NCBI GenBank assembly: GCA_954871525.1 | Contig: OX940872.1 | Coordinates: 6,533,180 to 6,597,179 of the forward strand | Direction: 5' to 3' | Length of the DNA: 64,000 nucleotides | DNA from: Parietaria judaica | Taxonomy: Eukaryota; Streptophyta; Magnoliopsida; Rosales; Urticaceae | In this document: piece by piece, positions 12,001-22,209 of the stretch | Layout: each line of letters opens with the position of its first letter | Position numbering within the stretch: the stretch's first letter is position 1 | Made by a program: the position numbers and the translations under genes | The notes under the pieces: generated by a model | What the model was told of the DNA's origin: nothing | The model's input: the letters and a program-made list of their open reading frames with translations, nothing else | The model's database searches: none

Positions 12001-13387
12001 TTTTCGCATATTCTCCAATCTTGGGTCCGTGTTTCTTTTGGCAATCGCAAAAGGAGAATTAAAGATCTCTCCTCGAAGCTCAAGATTATTAACAAGGCCG
12101 TATCCTTACCGGAGAACCGGTACGAAGCAAAACGCCTTGAAAGTGAGCTCGAATCTCTTATCTTGGTCGAGGAGGATTTTTGGCAACAAAGAGCGCGGGT
12201 GGATTGGCTCCGTGGCAGGGATAAGAACTCGGCCTATATCCATGCGCGGGCCGTTCGCCGAAAGGCCTGTAACACCATTCGGGGGATTTTTAACGAGGAT
12301 GAAATTTGGGTCACCTCGGAGGCGGAGGTAATGATGTCTTTAATAGGTACTTCGTAGGCATCTTTGCCTCAAATGGAGCGGTCGAGGACGATTTTCTTTC
12401 GATCACTAGTGAGGACGTGAACACGGTCTCGGATTTCCACCGTGCGTCCACTAGTGAACCTTTAACCGAGGAGGAGGTTGACGACGCCCTTTTCTCGATG
12501 GGTCTTAGGAAGGCCCCGGGACCCGACGGCTTTCATGCTATTTTCTTCTAAAAATCTTGGGATGTGGTGGGCCGTGACGTTAGGAAGGAGTGCTTGGATG
12601 TGCTAAACGGGATTAAGAGTGCAAAATCTTGGAACGCCACGAACATTGTGCTTATCCCAAAACTAAAGAATCCGACGAGGGTTCAAGAACTCCGGCCCAT
12701 TAGTCTTTGCAACGTCATCCTCAAAGTCGTCACGAAAGTGGTGGCCAACCGTATTAAACTGGCTCTTTTGTCCGTCATTTCCGAAGCACAAAGTGCCTTT
12801 GTCCCTGGGAGGCTCATCACGGACAATGCCGTAATTGGGTTCGAACTTCTCCATTCGCTTAGAATGAAGACGAGGCGGAAAAAATGAGTTTTGGCACTAA
12901 AGCTTGATATGAGCAAGGCGTACGACCGAGTGGAATGGGGTTTTGTCCTCGCCATGTTGACGAGAATGGGCTTTGGACCGAGTATTATCAATGTGCTCTG
13001 GGATTGTATCTCGACCACGGTCCTTTCGGTGGTCCTCAACGGGAGGACGGGGGGGCCCGATTCATCCAAAGCGAGGACTTCGACAAGGCTTTCCTCTCTC
13101 GTCCTACCTCTTCCTTGTGTGCGCGGAAGGCTTATCCGCTCTCATCCGGGGAAAAGAACGTTTAGGCATCCTCCGAGGCTTTTCTTGTCGGCTGGCGGCA
13201 CCATCCATGGCGCACCTTCTATTCACGGACGATTGCCTCATTTTTTGTGAACCAAGCAATGAAGGGTGTCTTGCCATCCGCTTTCTTTTGGAGGTCTCCG
13301 AAAAAGGATCGGGTCAAGTGGTAAACATGGAAAAGTCGGCTTTGTGTTGCTATAATAATATTGCGGCGGAGTCGGCGGCTCTTTTCT
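12001..13387 (+). pseudogene. LINE ORF2 reverse-transcriptase part (inverted)
   Basis: Plus-strand frames encode, in order, EEDFWQQRARVDWLRGRDKN, the APGPDGF motif (about 12515), LRPISLCNVILKVVTKVVANR, the SAFVPGRLITDNA segment, LDMSKAYDRVEW (about 12903) with a catalytic aspartate, and LLFTDDCLIF (about 13220), where FADD is usual. The string is broken by stops after HAIFF and after KTRRKK and by shifts near 13030-13060. The fragment ends at KSALCC... immediately beside the right target duplication. That is the 3' end of the inverted segment in the twin-priming model. Confidence 0.88.
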
Positions 13388-13404
13388 CCACACTAACGCC
13401 CTTT
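13388..13404. repeat. Target site duplication of the LINE, right copy
   Basis: Identical to 10368-10384. Confidence 0.9.
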
Positions 13405-14725
13405 GAAATCAAAGGATGGAAAATTGTTAAAACATGAATTTCGTTTAATTAGTATCATATATTTATGTTATCTATTTGGTTTATTTATGAATTTTTTTAT
13501 CATGATAGTTGTAAGATATTTGAAGAAAGTCTTAAAGTCGCACATGTCTAGGTTCGTGTTTATCCTCAAGAAGTGATTGAGCCGACCTCTCCCTGCAATA
13601 GATGAAGAATATTGTGCTGAAGTAAATGAAGATTGTCACACATTATTGTTGCTGATCATATGAGAGAATAAAATAGTTGATTTGCGTCATCAAGACGGGA
13701 AGATATTCTTTGGCAACTCCTATTAGAGAAGAATCATCTAAAGTGTATTAAGATTTTTTTGTTTAATCTTGTATTTGTCTCTAAATTTGATCAAGATATG
13801 ACTTTTTTCGTGCTCCATTGTTGAAGATAGAGGATTAATGTGACCAAATTTTAATTTATTTATTTTACTTGTTTATTTTGTAGGATTTTCATGAGTTGTC
13901 TCGTGTTTTAAGACACGTACATATATTGCATATTTTCTCTCACAGTTGAAGCGAGCATTGGAAGAGAAAAAAACATCAATTTAACTTCAGTTCCATAGTA
14001 TGTTCATCTTAAAATAAGTCATAAATTCATAATACACTAGAATTTCATTAAGTTAATACTCGCTAAAATAATATATATATGTAAGGTCCACACTATAATT
14101 AACATTATTTAGGGTTTAGGGTTTAATGCATTAGGAGGTAAGGGGATAAATTATCAACAAGAGAGTAAGAGGAGAACTTCATATCGTTGTTAGTCACAAC
14201 TCATTATTGGGTGAAACCCTCTCTCTCTGCTGCATACATGTCGCGGTAATATGAATTTTAGAGGTTTTCAATGGGGAGTGCATAAGCGACTTTACTTCGA
14301 TTCCATGTGGTTGATGCTAGATTTAAGCAAAGTTAGCTTCGTTTCAGGAGCTCAAAGAGAACGAGGTCTATTTTTTTTTCCTGCTCCTTCTAGTATCTGA
14401 AATCTTCTATATTTTTTCAGGTTTTTTTATTATAGATATTTTTTGGGTTTCATGAGAGCTTAAGTTGAACCCTTTTAGTTTAAAGTGAGTGAAGCACCAT
14501 TGACTTTGATTTCAGGAACCCAGAAAAGAAGAGGTCACATTTTTCTTTTTTCTTTTTCTTCAAGTATCTAGAATATTTTATTTCGATTGGTGAGTTTTTT
14601 TTTTTAGAGTTACGAGAGCTTGAACCTTTTGATTACGAAAACACTTCCTTATTGAAAAAATGAAGAAAATATCACAATGAAACAACGTACGTGGATATCA
14701 AAAAGCTACATGAGAACTCAAAACA
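13405..14725. other. Intergenic stretch
   Basis: No gene or element boundary recognised. TC-rich runs occur near 14218 and 14545. Confidence 0.35.
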
Positions 14726-14903
14726 TGTCAGGAAGATCAACAACGACAAGAAGCAGAGGATCATGCGACTTTAGTGAAGAACGAAGATAGTAATAATGGA
14801 GCTTGAGGCGTGATTAGTCCTCTACCAGCAAGCGGTGAGAATCCTGGGGATTGTGGAGGTGCTACTCTAGATTATAATCAGGTGGTAGGTTAGCTAGAGA
14901 GAT

Positions 14904-15580
14904 ATGGTTTCTAGTTATGGGTTTGAAGAGGTGGCTTCAACTGTCTCCCTATGCGTAGAGGAATATGGCTTGGACGGAGGAACTCAACCAGGCAACGGGG
15001 AGGGAAATGGAATCTCAGTATTGCTCGGGAAGACCCTTTTGCCCAAGAAGTTCAGCCGCAATACAATCCTCGTTGTACTGAAACGTCCCTGGGATAAATT
15101 CAAATACTGGACGTGCGTAAAAATCAAGCCCGAAATCTTCAAGTTCTCGTTCAAAAACCAGAGAGACGGAGAGGCGGTCCTCTCCCAAAGACCTTGGACC
15201 ACAAGGGGCGGTCAATTCCTCGTCGAATGTTGGCCTGAGCACCTCCCCTTGGACGAAGTTTGGTTTAACCCCTGCTCATTCTGGGTCCGACTACTGGGAT
15301 TACCCCCGACAATTATTTCAGAGCAATTTTTGCCAATAATTGCAGGCCTGTTCGGAGAAGCAACAGACTGTAAACTAGGAAGGGAAGCTAGATTTGCAGC
15401 GTATCCTCGATTCAAGGTGACAAAAAACGTGACTAAGCCCGTAAATGCGGGTTTCTTTCTGGACAATAAGAGCCAACCACCTTTATAGGTCCAGGCCAAA
15501 TACAAGAATTTGGGGTTTTTCTGCTATCGTGGCGGAACCCTTGGCCACGGGGCGACAAAGTGCACCAGAGAAGAAGATAC
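14904..15580 (+). pseudogene. LINE ORF1-like DUF4283/CCHC relic, 5' part
   Basis: The 194-residue open frame carries the DUF4283 pattern of plant LINE ORF1 (gag-like, RNA-binding) proteins: LLGKTLLPKKFSRNTILVVL, W..FKFSFKNQRDGEAVL, RPWTTRGGQFLVECWPEHLP and FWVRLLGLPP. After an in-frame TAG at 15486 the same frame continues into a zinc-knuckle sequence, FCYRGGTLGHGATKC, in which the second cysteine has become glycine. The frame is then interrupted at 15581 by an LTR insertion and resumes at 18336. A short upstream peptide start (MSGRSTTTRSRGS, about 14726) may be its N-terminal remnant. No RT follows, so this is an orphan ORF1 fragment. Confidence 0.75.
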
Positions 15581-18330
15581 TGTTGGAAATCGATGGTATC
15601 AAGTCGACTTCCTTACCACGATAATAGCCTCCGGGCCGTCCCGGTAACATTTAAAAATTCATTTTAAAGCGGAAATCCTGTTATCGGACCGATGACACAG
15701 ATAACGGGTAACAATAAAAAATGAGATCTGATAAATATTTCGAATTAAATATTTTCATATTCATTATTAATAATCTAGTCGAAATAGGAAACAAATAGAA
15801 AGCAGTAAATGGTCGCATTTATTTACCCAATGCATAAGGCCGTACCTCAGTTAACGATTCCGGCTGCGCGTTCTGAATTGGGCAGGGCTCCGCCGGTGCT
15901 GAGGGAAACTCCCGTGATCTTCCGGGATATGACTCCTGGATTCCTCGCTACCGAAGCGTGGGCTTCGCTGGCAGGACTCCGTCGCAAAATATAACTGAAG
16001 GTTCTTTTAAAGCTACCGGAGAAAAATATCTCCTAAGCCGAACCAGAAAAGAGATCAGAAGCAAAAACTGGCAGACCCTTAGAGAGAGAGAGAGAGGGAG
16101 AGCTCGAATTTTTTACTCTGGGAAAGGTGTGTGGAATGTGTAGAATGAGCTTCCCTTTTATAGGCTCAAGCTGTAACCGATTTGGAGATATTCCCTCCCT
16201 TTATTCGAATTCTCTTAATTAAATATAAATAATTATTTCAATCCAATGATCCAGATTCAATCTCATCTAGATCCAATGGATATAATTAATCAAGGATTTA
16301 ATTAATTGAATAATATAAGATAAGATCATATCATATATTTTTCGAATTTTATTATATATATATATTCAAATTCGAATTTGTTATTGATTATCTAGATCCA
16401 ATGGTTAAAATTAAATCTTTAACCAATCCAATGGATCAAATCAATTAGGGATAAAGTCAAATACCCTAGGGTTTTATCAAACCCTAATTCGAACTTTTAT
16501 CCTATTATTTTTTCGAATTTAATATCATATATATAATGTTAATTAATTTCTAATCCGACGGCTTAAAGATAAGATCTCAAAATCCGATCCAACGGACAGA
16601 ATTAATTAAGCTAATTCGAAATACCTAAACTTGGTCACCAAGTTTCAATTTCGAATTACTTTAGGGTTTGAATCAATTATCTCAATCCAACGGTTGATAC
16701 TCAATCATGACCGATCCAATGGATTAAATTGATTTCAGGGTTTTTGCCATTATACCAAACCTTTGGTATTTATGCCGCAAAAATAAAATCTCTCAAGATT
16801 GGTTATTCGAATTTATCTAGGGTTTGTTATACTCAAACCCTAATTCGAATTACACATTTGATAATACATGAAAATATATTATTTATTTATTAATATAAAT
16901 CCTTTAATTATTAATTATTAATAAGATATTAATAATCAAATAATCAAATCATATTAATAAATCCTGATCTCTTTATCACACATTAAATGTCATGGTGCTA
17001 CACCATCATTTAAATTCGTGACATGTGATTTAATTTCAAAGTTTATCGAACTGAGTCATAAACTTAGAAAATCCATAAATCACAAACCGTAAGTCAGAAT
17101 GACTTGGTTCAAAAGGCAAAGTTGCTTAGAATTTAATTTAGAACAATATGGTGCTGTTCTAAAATCTAAATTCTAACTTTCCTTTTATCAGTTACTTTCG
17201 TGTACCAAAATATGATACTTTTGCCACACTATCGATAAAACTATCTGACGTCTGTCACAGACTTATCAGTTTTATAAGTCGAGCCAAATGATTAAAAATT
17301 ATCCAGAATGCACTTTAATCACGTACGTATCATCCGTTACGGAGCTATCCTGGGGACCATGGACCCGTATCACTTAAGCTCCAACGAACTGCTAGTTGTT
17401 CGTCAAACCTCGAAGTGATTCCACTATAGACCCGAGGCTGCACTCTTTAGTGATACGGTATATATTATTCCCTTATATACAGCAGGGTGTCCATTAGATT
17501 CAATCAAATACCGATTATTGTCCTTTCACTTGATGACTCACACATGAGCAGGCGTTTTATACCGTAATGCCCCTCAATGCATTTTCATCCTTGACTCAGC
17601 CAGTAATATTATGAGCAACCCACTTATGGTTTCGATTCATAAGTTGCGCACGGGTACCTCTCACTTCTCACCACTGACAATCAAGGGAATCATCATGACT
17701 CTGAAGAGAGCTGTGTGATGCCCATATCTATGATCAAGCAATCCTTCACTACTGACTATCATGTTCCCAAAATAATAGTGTTGGGAACAGCGGTAATATC
17801 TTGTGTTCTTTAACGGTTAAATCAAAGAACAATCAAGCCAGTAATTTAGACTCGTGACCACTCAGGACTTAGAACTAATATCCATTTGATCATCATTTTG
17901 TGACTCAACTACAAGTTGTCAGTGACGGTCTTATATGACAACTTTCTTGAGTTTAAGTCAGGTCCAGTCCAGTATGAAGACGCTTCATACTTAATGCACT
18001 TCTAGTGAGTGTAGACACACACAAAATCCAGAATAGGATTGTCACTTCAGTCACATTAATGACCTTACCGATCAATGGGCTCCCACCCAGTTAATCAGGT
18101 CACGGACATTTTAAGTTCATTTATTATGTTTATTAATTCTCCCTCACATGACTCCTTTGTGATAATAATAACATAATTGCATCCTTTATGAACTATGGAA
18201 TCAAACATTCTATTTTACTCTATAGAAACTATAATAAGATTAACATAATAAGTACCATCTTTATTCAACGACTTGTCATAATCTTTTACAGATGGTTAAA
18301 TATCTTGTTTAAGGACACACATGTCCAACA
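15581..18330 (-). mobile_element. Solo LTR, 2750 bp, copia-like termini
   Basis: The sequence begins TGTTGGA and ends TCCAACA, a perfect 7-base terminal inversion with the canonical TG..CA ends. It is flanked by the 5-bp duplication gatac (15576-15580 and 18331-18335). No internal coding region or second LTR is present, so it is a solo LTR left by recombination. A TATA-type box reads on the minus strand (CCTATAAAAGG at 16164-16154), followed by a pyrimidine-rich leader, which suggests minus-strand transcription with about 570 bases of R-U5. Long LTRs with these ends are seen in some Ty1/copia lineages; the lineage is inferred, not shown. Confidence 0.85.
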
Positions 18331-18335
18331 GATAC

Positions 18336-18824
18336 CTGCATCATTAAATAAGGAGTCGAGTCGGAGCCGATGTTTGGCGACTAGTTGATGGCCGACTCCA
18401 AAATGGCCAACTACTTCTCAAACCAAGGTTGGGTTAAGGCCCATCGCCTGACGACCTTCTTCGGGAAGGCAAGCTAATCTCATGCACTGGCGTTTAACAC
18501 GGTGAACGATGCAAGAATGGAAGTCAACAACTTGGTAGAAAACTATTGTGTATTGAAGCCCTCAATGATTGCGACCTCTCAATCATCGAATTTGGCTTCT
18601 AGCACAAAGGCTGCAGAATAAGAGAGGCGTGCTTATGACGATTCCGGCCACACGAAGGAGAGGGGAATGAAAGCCATCTCTGAGTTTTCCAATTTGGGTT
18701 TTGGGAGTATAGAGACAAAATCCTCTCTTATCAATGAGGAGGCTATTTGCTCCAGGGCCACAAATGGGCTGAATCAACCTCTAAAACCCAATCAGGATAG
18801 ACATGATCTATTGTACCCCCCAAT
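18336..18824 (+). pseudogene. DUF4283 relic, middle part
   Basis: If the solo LTR and one gatac copy are removed, the ORF1-like frame continues across the junction. It soon shows FGDxLMADS, which resembles the YGxWLRA motif that follows the zinc knuckle in plant DUF4283 proteins. In-frame stops at the TAG after FGD, the TAA after FFGKAS and elsewhere show it is dead. The piece ends at a second insertion at 18825. Confidence 0.5.
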
Positions 18825-19260
18825 TGTAACGCCTCGGCTGCTCAATCGAATCTACCACTGTCCCCACAAGCCAACAATCGAATCTACCACTGTCCCCACA
18901 AGCCAACACGATTCTTTTCAGTGTGCTTTTTCCTCACTCGCACGCTTCCCGAGAAACTTCCCAGGAGGTCACCCATCCCAGGATTGCTCTTAAGCCAAGC
19001 ACGCTTAACTTTGGAGTTCCTATGAACGAGCTACCGAAAAGAAGATGCATCTTGTTAGCATAGGTGTGCCAATCTATTATTTTAAGCTTCTTCGACCATA
19101 CAGTCTCATACTTGTATAATCTCAGATAACCATGGAGTCTCATACATGCACAGTCTCGGGAACGTCGCATTAGCACATCCCTTTGCCCAGGCGATGCGGG
19201 ACTGCAAAACTTACCCGTCCTTACCCTCTTGGCTGGCTCACAGGATTGATGACTATCACA
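18825..19260 (-). mobile_element. Cassandra-type TRIM solo LTR with 5S-derived core
   Basis: Read on the minus strand the 436-bp unit starts TGTGATAGTC and ends GGCGTTACA. It carries a long match to plant 5S rRNA, including the box A region AAGTTAAGCGTGCTTGG and the box C region GGATGGGTGACCTCCTGGG. A 5S-derived promoter core inside a short LTR is the hallmark of Cassandra terminal-repeat retrotransposons in miniature. The flanks are ccaat and caaat, a decayed 5-bp duplication (4 of 5). A 34-base piece near the end (around 18842-18905) is doubled. Only one LTR is found, so this is a solo LTR. Confidence 0.82.
18958..19060 (-). other. 5S rRNA-like segment inside the Cassandra LTR
   Basis: The 3' two-thirds matches plant 5S rRNA well (boxes A and C intact or nearly so). 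The 5' third is diverged, and the usual start and terminator context of a 5S gene is absent. It is part of a retrotransposon LTR that may recruit RNA polymerase III, not a working rRNA gene. Confidence 0.8.
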
Positions 19261-19912
19261 CAAATTTTTCTTAAGCGAGGTAACTCAATTCTGGGTTTCA
19301 CTGAAAAAGAATTGGAAGCTCAGCGCGAAAACAAGTCGCATATCTTGGGAAGGGGAAAATGCCGGCAACGGGAGTCAGAGTCCACGGGGATGGAGCTTTG
19401 GTACCAATGGTGGAGCCAGAACTTCTCCAGACATGCAAACGTGCGACGAAGAAAACGTTGGAGCCTTCAACGGCTAGGCAAACCGTGTAGGTAGGAGTGG
19501 CGAATGGCGGCATGAAACTCAATGTCGAAGCGGCATGAGAGAAAGACACGGGTCGCACGACGATAGATGGGAACATTCGTGGACACGAGGATGATTAATC
19601 GGGGTCCAAGCCTTGCTTTTAGAGGGGGTGGACTCGCATCTATTCGTGGAATGCTTAGCAAATTACAAAGGTCTTTGATTTGTCAAATGGTGAACTGGGA
19701 GAATCTTAATAGCATGCAACGCCCAATCCTAGCGGGTATTGGAACACTTGGTAGGGAGGTTGGTCCTCTCAGAGGTTGTTGTATGGCTCCAAAAACTTGT
19801 AATAAGGCGGGCGCTTGTGTAGCTAAGACCCGCCTTTCCGTTTAAATACCCGATATAGCAACGTGTAGTTGCTTTCGATGACTTGTAAACGTCATCCAAA
19901 TGGATTCAATCC
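19261..19912 (+). other. Probable tail of the ORF1 relic plus unassigned sequence
   Basis: A 103-residue frame spans the Cassandra junction (19183-19494), continuing as LKRGNSILGFTEKELEAQRE. It could be the far end of the DUF4283 relic. From about 19500 to 19912 only short frames occur and I cannot name them. Confidence 0.3.
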
Positions 19913-20351
19913 TAATCCTGAAAATGTGGGAGGGCACATCCGTGCCCTCTATTTTTTTTTATTTTTTTGTCGTAGTCAGATTAATCCGAGTCCGTATTTT
20001 CTCGGACCCGGATTAATCCGACTCCGTGTTTTTTTTTATATTTTTTTAAAAATTGCGTTTTAGTCCTTTTATTTAAAAAAAATGTTGTACAAAGCCTTTT
20101 AGAGTTCTTGTACACGGGTTTAGAGTTCGAAATTCAAATTATAGTTTACGGTGTTTACGGTTTTGAGATTCAAATTTCAAATTTCAAGTAGGATATAAAC
20201 ATAGAGATATATAAATAACGGGCCTCGTTAAAACCTCTCCAAGTCCCCCAAAAGGGTGCGGCTCGGGCGAGGAAAGAGCGCCCTAAGGATTTTATTTATA
20301 TTATAAAATAAAGCAAATACAAATGTCATAAAATTACAAAGTACAAACCGA

Positions 20352-22159
20352 TTACTCCGGGTTTGCCACATTAAGCTCGTTGAAATAGTCTAACAACTCG
20401 TTGTCTACCATTTGATTATCTTGCGTTCGCTTTTCGGCCAAAATCCAATCCTTGGAAAGCATAAGGATTTCGACCAAAAACGCCTTCGTTGACTTGCGTC
20501 GAGCCTCCAATAGGCGTCCCGCCAATGAGAAAGCCGCTTCCGATGATACCGTGGAGACCGGAACGGTGAGGATGTCGCGAGCCACCAATGATAAAACCGG
20601 GTACTCAAGACGATTTACGCGCCACCATTAAAGTATGTCGAGGCCTTCGTCGGGACACGGTGCCGGTGGAAGGTTGCAAAAGACGTCGTACTCGTTGATT
20701 CTCCGGCGGTTTTCTCTTCGGGGACGATGACCTCCGGAACTCCCGCTATGTTGTGACGTTGACGCCGGACTTGAAACCGTTGACGATCCTCCGTGCCCAC
20801 CGGTATGAGTTAGGTTGTAAAACACCCGATGCGTCGAAACATAGGGCGCTCCGGGTGCGTTGCTCGGGGGCGGCGTCGGGACGTGTTCCGTGTCTCCTTC
20901 TTGCTCCATGTCGTCGTAATACTTCGTCTCGTACTCCTTGTAAAGAAGCCTCATCTTCAATTCCGCGTCGGGATAGTCTTCGTCAAGGTATGGATCTCCC
21001 GTCAATTGTTGCATCATAGCCAAGATCGCCTGCAATTTACCGAGCTTTAGTGTAGGATCTATGATAATAGCCGCGCAAAACAAAAATGGAATATGTTTCC
21101 AATAAACCCTAAATTTTTCAATCATCGGTGTCAAAACATTTGCAAATAAAGGGTTTTGTTTTGCTTTATCAAAATGAACAATAATATAAAAAATGCAAGC
21201 TAAAGCTAAATGAGATGTGGGTTTGTAAACATGAGATAAAGTAACGGTAATAGTGTAAAAAAGGGATAGAAAATCCTGGAATTGGATAGCCGTCATCCAA
21301 TCGGATTCGTCGAGGTAGTCGTCCACGTGTCTGAACTCTTGTCCGTTGATCCAGTTCGTCACTAGCTCCTTGTACGGTATGACCGCCTCCAACATCAAGT
21401 AGGTAGAGTTCCACCGGATAGGCATATCCGGGGAGAACACTCGCTCCGCTTTGTGGTATTCCCTGCAATATGCTAACCAAGATTCCGTGCGCATAGTAGA
21501 TGATCGTATGTATATAATGGCACTCCTAATTCTATCTATGCCCGCGAAATAATATTTAACCCCGCTTGAACTATTAAATTGATAATATGGCATGCACATC
21601 TTTGATGGAAATAATCGGCCCTAAAATTGTCAAGACTATCCTTTAACACATCAACGGTAATGTTGTGGGGGCTAGCATTATCTAATGTGATTGAAACTAC
21701 CCTATTGCTAAGGTTCCAAAATGTCAACACATTCAATATAGCCTCGGCAATGTTAACCCCGGTATGCCTAACACGCATGGGTTTAAATCCTAAAATACGT
21801 TTTTCTAATTTCCAATCATCGTTAATAAAATGAGCTACAACGGAAATATAATCGTCGTTAGCGTGACCTTTCCAACAATCCGATGTTAAAGCAAACTTGT
21901 ACGACGCTTGTTGAAATAATTTGTCTAGCTCAACTCTTTGTTCATCATAATATTGAATTATTGTCTCTCTAGTTACATGACGCGAGACGTACCGGTAGTT
22001 TATCGGGGCGATGAATGCTAAAAACTCGTTCAAACCATCACCCTCGGAAAACGATATCGGTAAACCATCGCGTATGATAAATCTAGCGAGAGCTTTCCTA
22101 TAAATGAGATCGGATAAGCGACTTACCTCCTCCACTTTCTTACGCTTTCGGCATTGCAA
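20352..22159 (-). pseudogene. hAT transposase fragment, left palindrome arm
   Basis: The frame starts at MQCRKRKKVEEV, the last part of the BED zinc finger, and covers the RNase H-like catalytic core (LTSDCWKG and VSITLDNASPHN each hold an expected acidic residue). It ends in the hAT C-terminal dimerisation region (VPVSTVSSEAAFSLAGRLLEARR). It is broken by a frameshift after GLNIIS near 21540 and by a stop replacing glutamate in LDIL*WWRVN near 20627. The N-terminal 240 or so residues are absent because the palindrome axis cuts there. It cannot encode a full transposase. Confidence 0.9.
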
Positions 22160-22173
22160 GGCGTGATACTCGA

Positions 22174-22194
22174 GTACGATGATCCGAATCGTAC
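22174..22194. repeat. Axis of the hAT palindrome
   Basis: The centre reads gtacgat, a 7-base loop gatccga, then atcgtac. Just outside it the right arm follows the hAT parent exactly, while the left arm differs by a few bases (actcga in place of ctcggag). Confidence 0.9.
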
Positions 22195-22209
22195 CTCCGA
22201 GATCACGCC

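Larger units (their letters stand above)
10382..13387 (-). mobile_element. Non-LTR retrotransposon (LINE) with 5' inversion
   Basis: The element lies between perfect 17-bp direct repeats. A poly-T run at 10382-10394 is the poly-A tail of a minus-strand insertion. From there to about 12000 the 3' part of ORF2 reads on the minus strand. From about 12001 to 13387 the upstream reverse-transcriptase part reads on the plus strand. Roughly 130 codons between the two parts are missing. This is the arrangement left by twin priming during target-primed reverse transcription: the 5' segment is inverted, joined to the 3' segment, and a short internal deletion sits between the two priming points. The coding frames also carry stops and shifts, so the copy is dead. 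Confidence 0.9.

Noticed and set aside
15809..16143. Short plus-strand frames inside the solo LTR
   Set aside because: They lie in the R-U5 part of a minus-strand LTR and have no domain.
18958..19060. A 5S rRNA gene on the minus strand
   Set aside because: Only the 3' two-thirds matches 5S rRNA; the 5' third is diverged and the match sits inside an LTR with TG..CA-type ends and flanking near-duplication, which fits a Cassandra TRIM.
20753..21050. Plus-strand frames within the left palindrome arm and matching frames in the right arm and hAT copy
   Set aside because: Antisense shadows of the hAT transposase; the same peptides appear in all three copies only because the DNA is duplicated.
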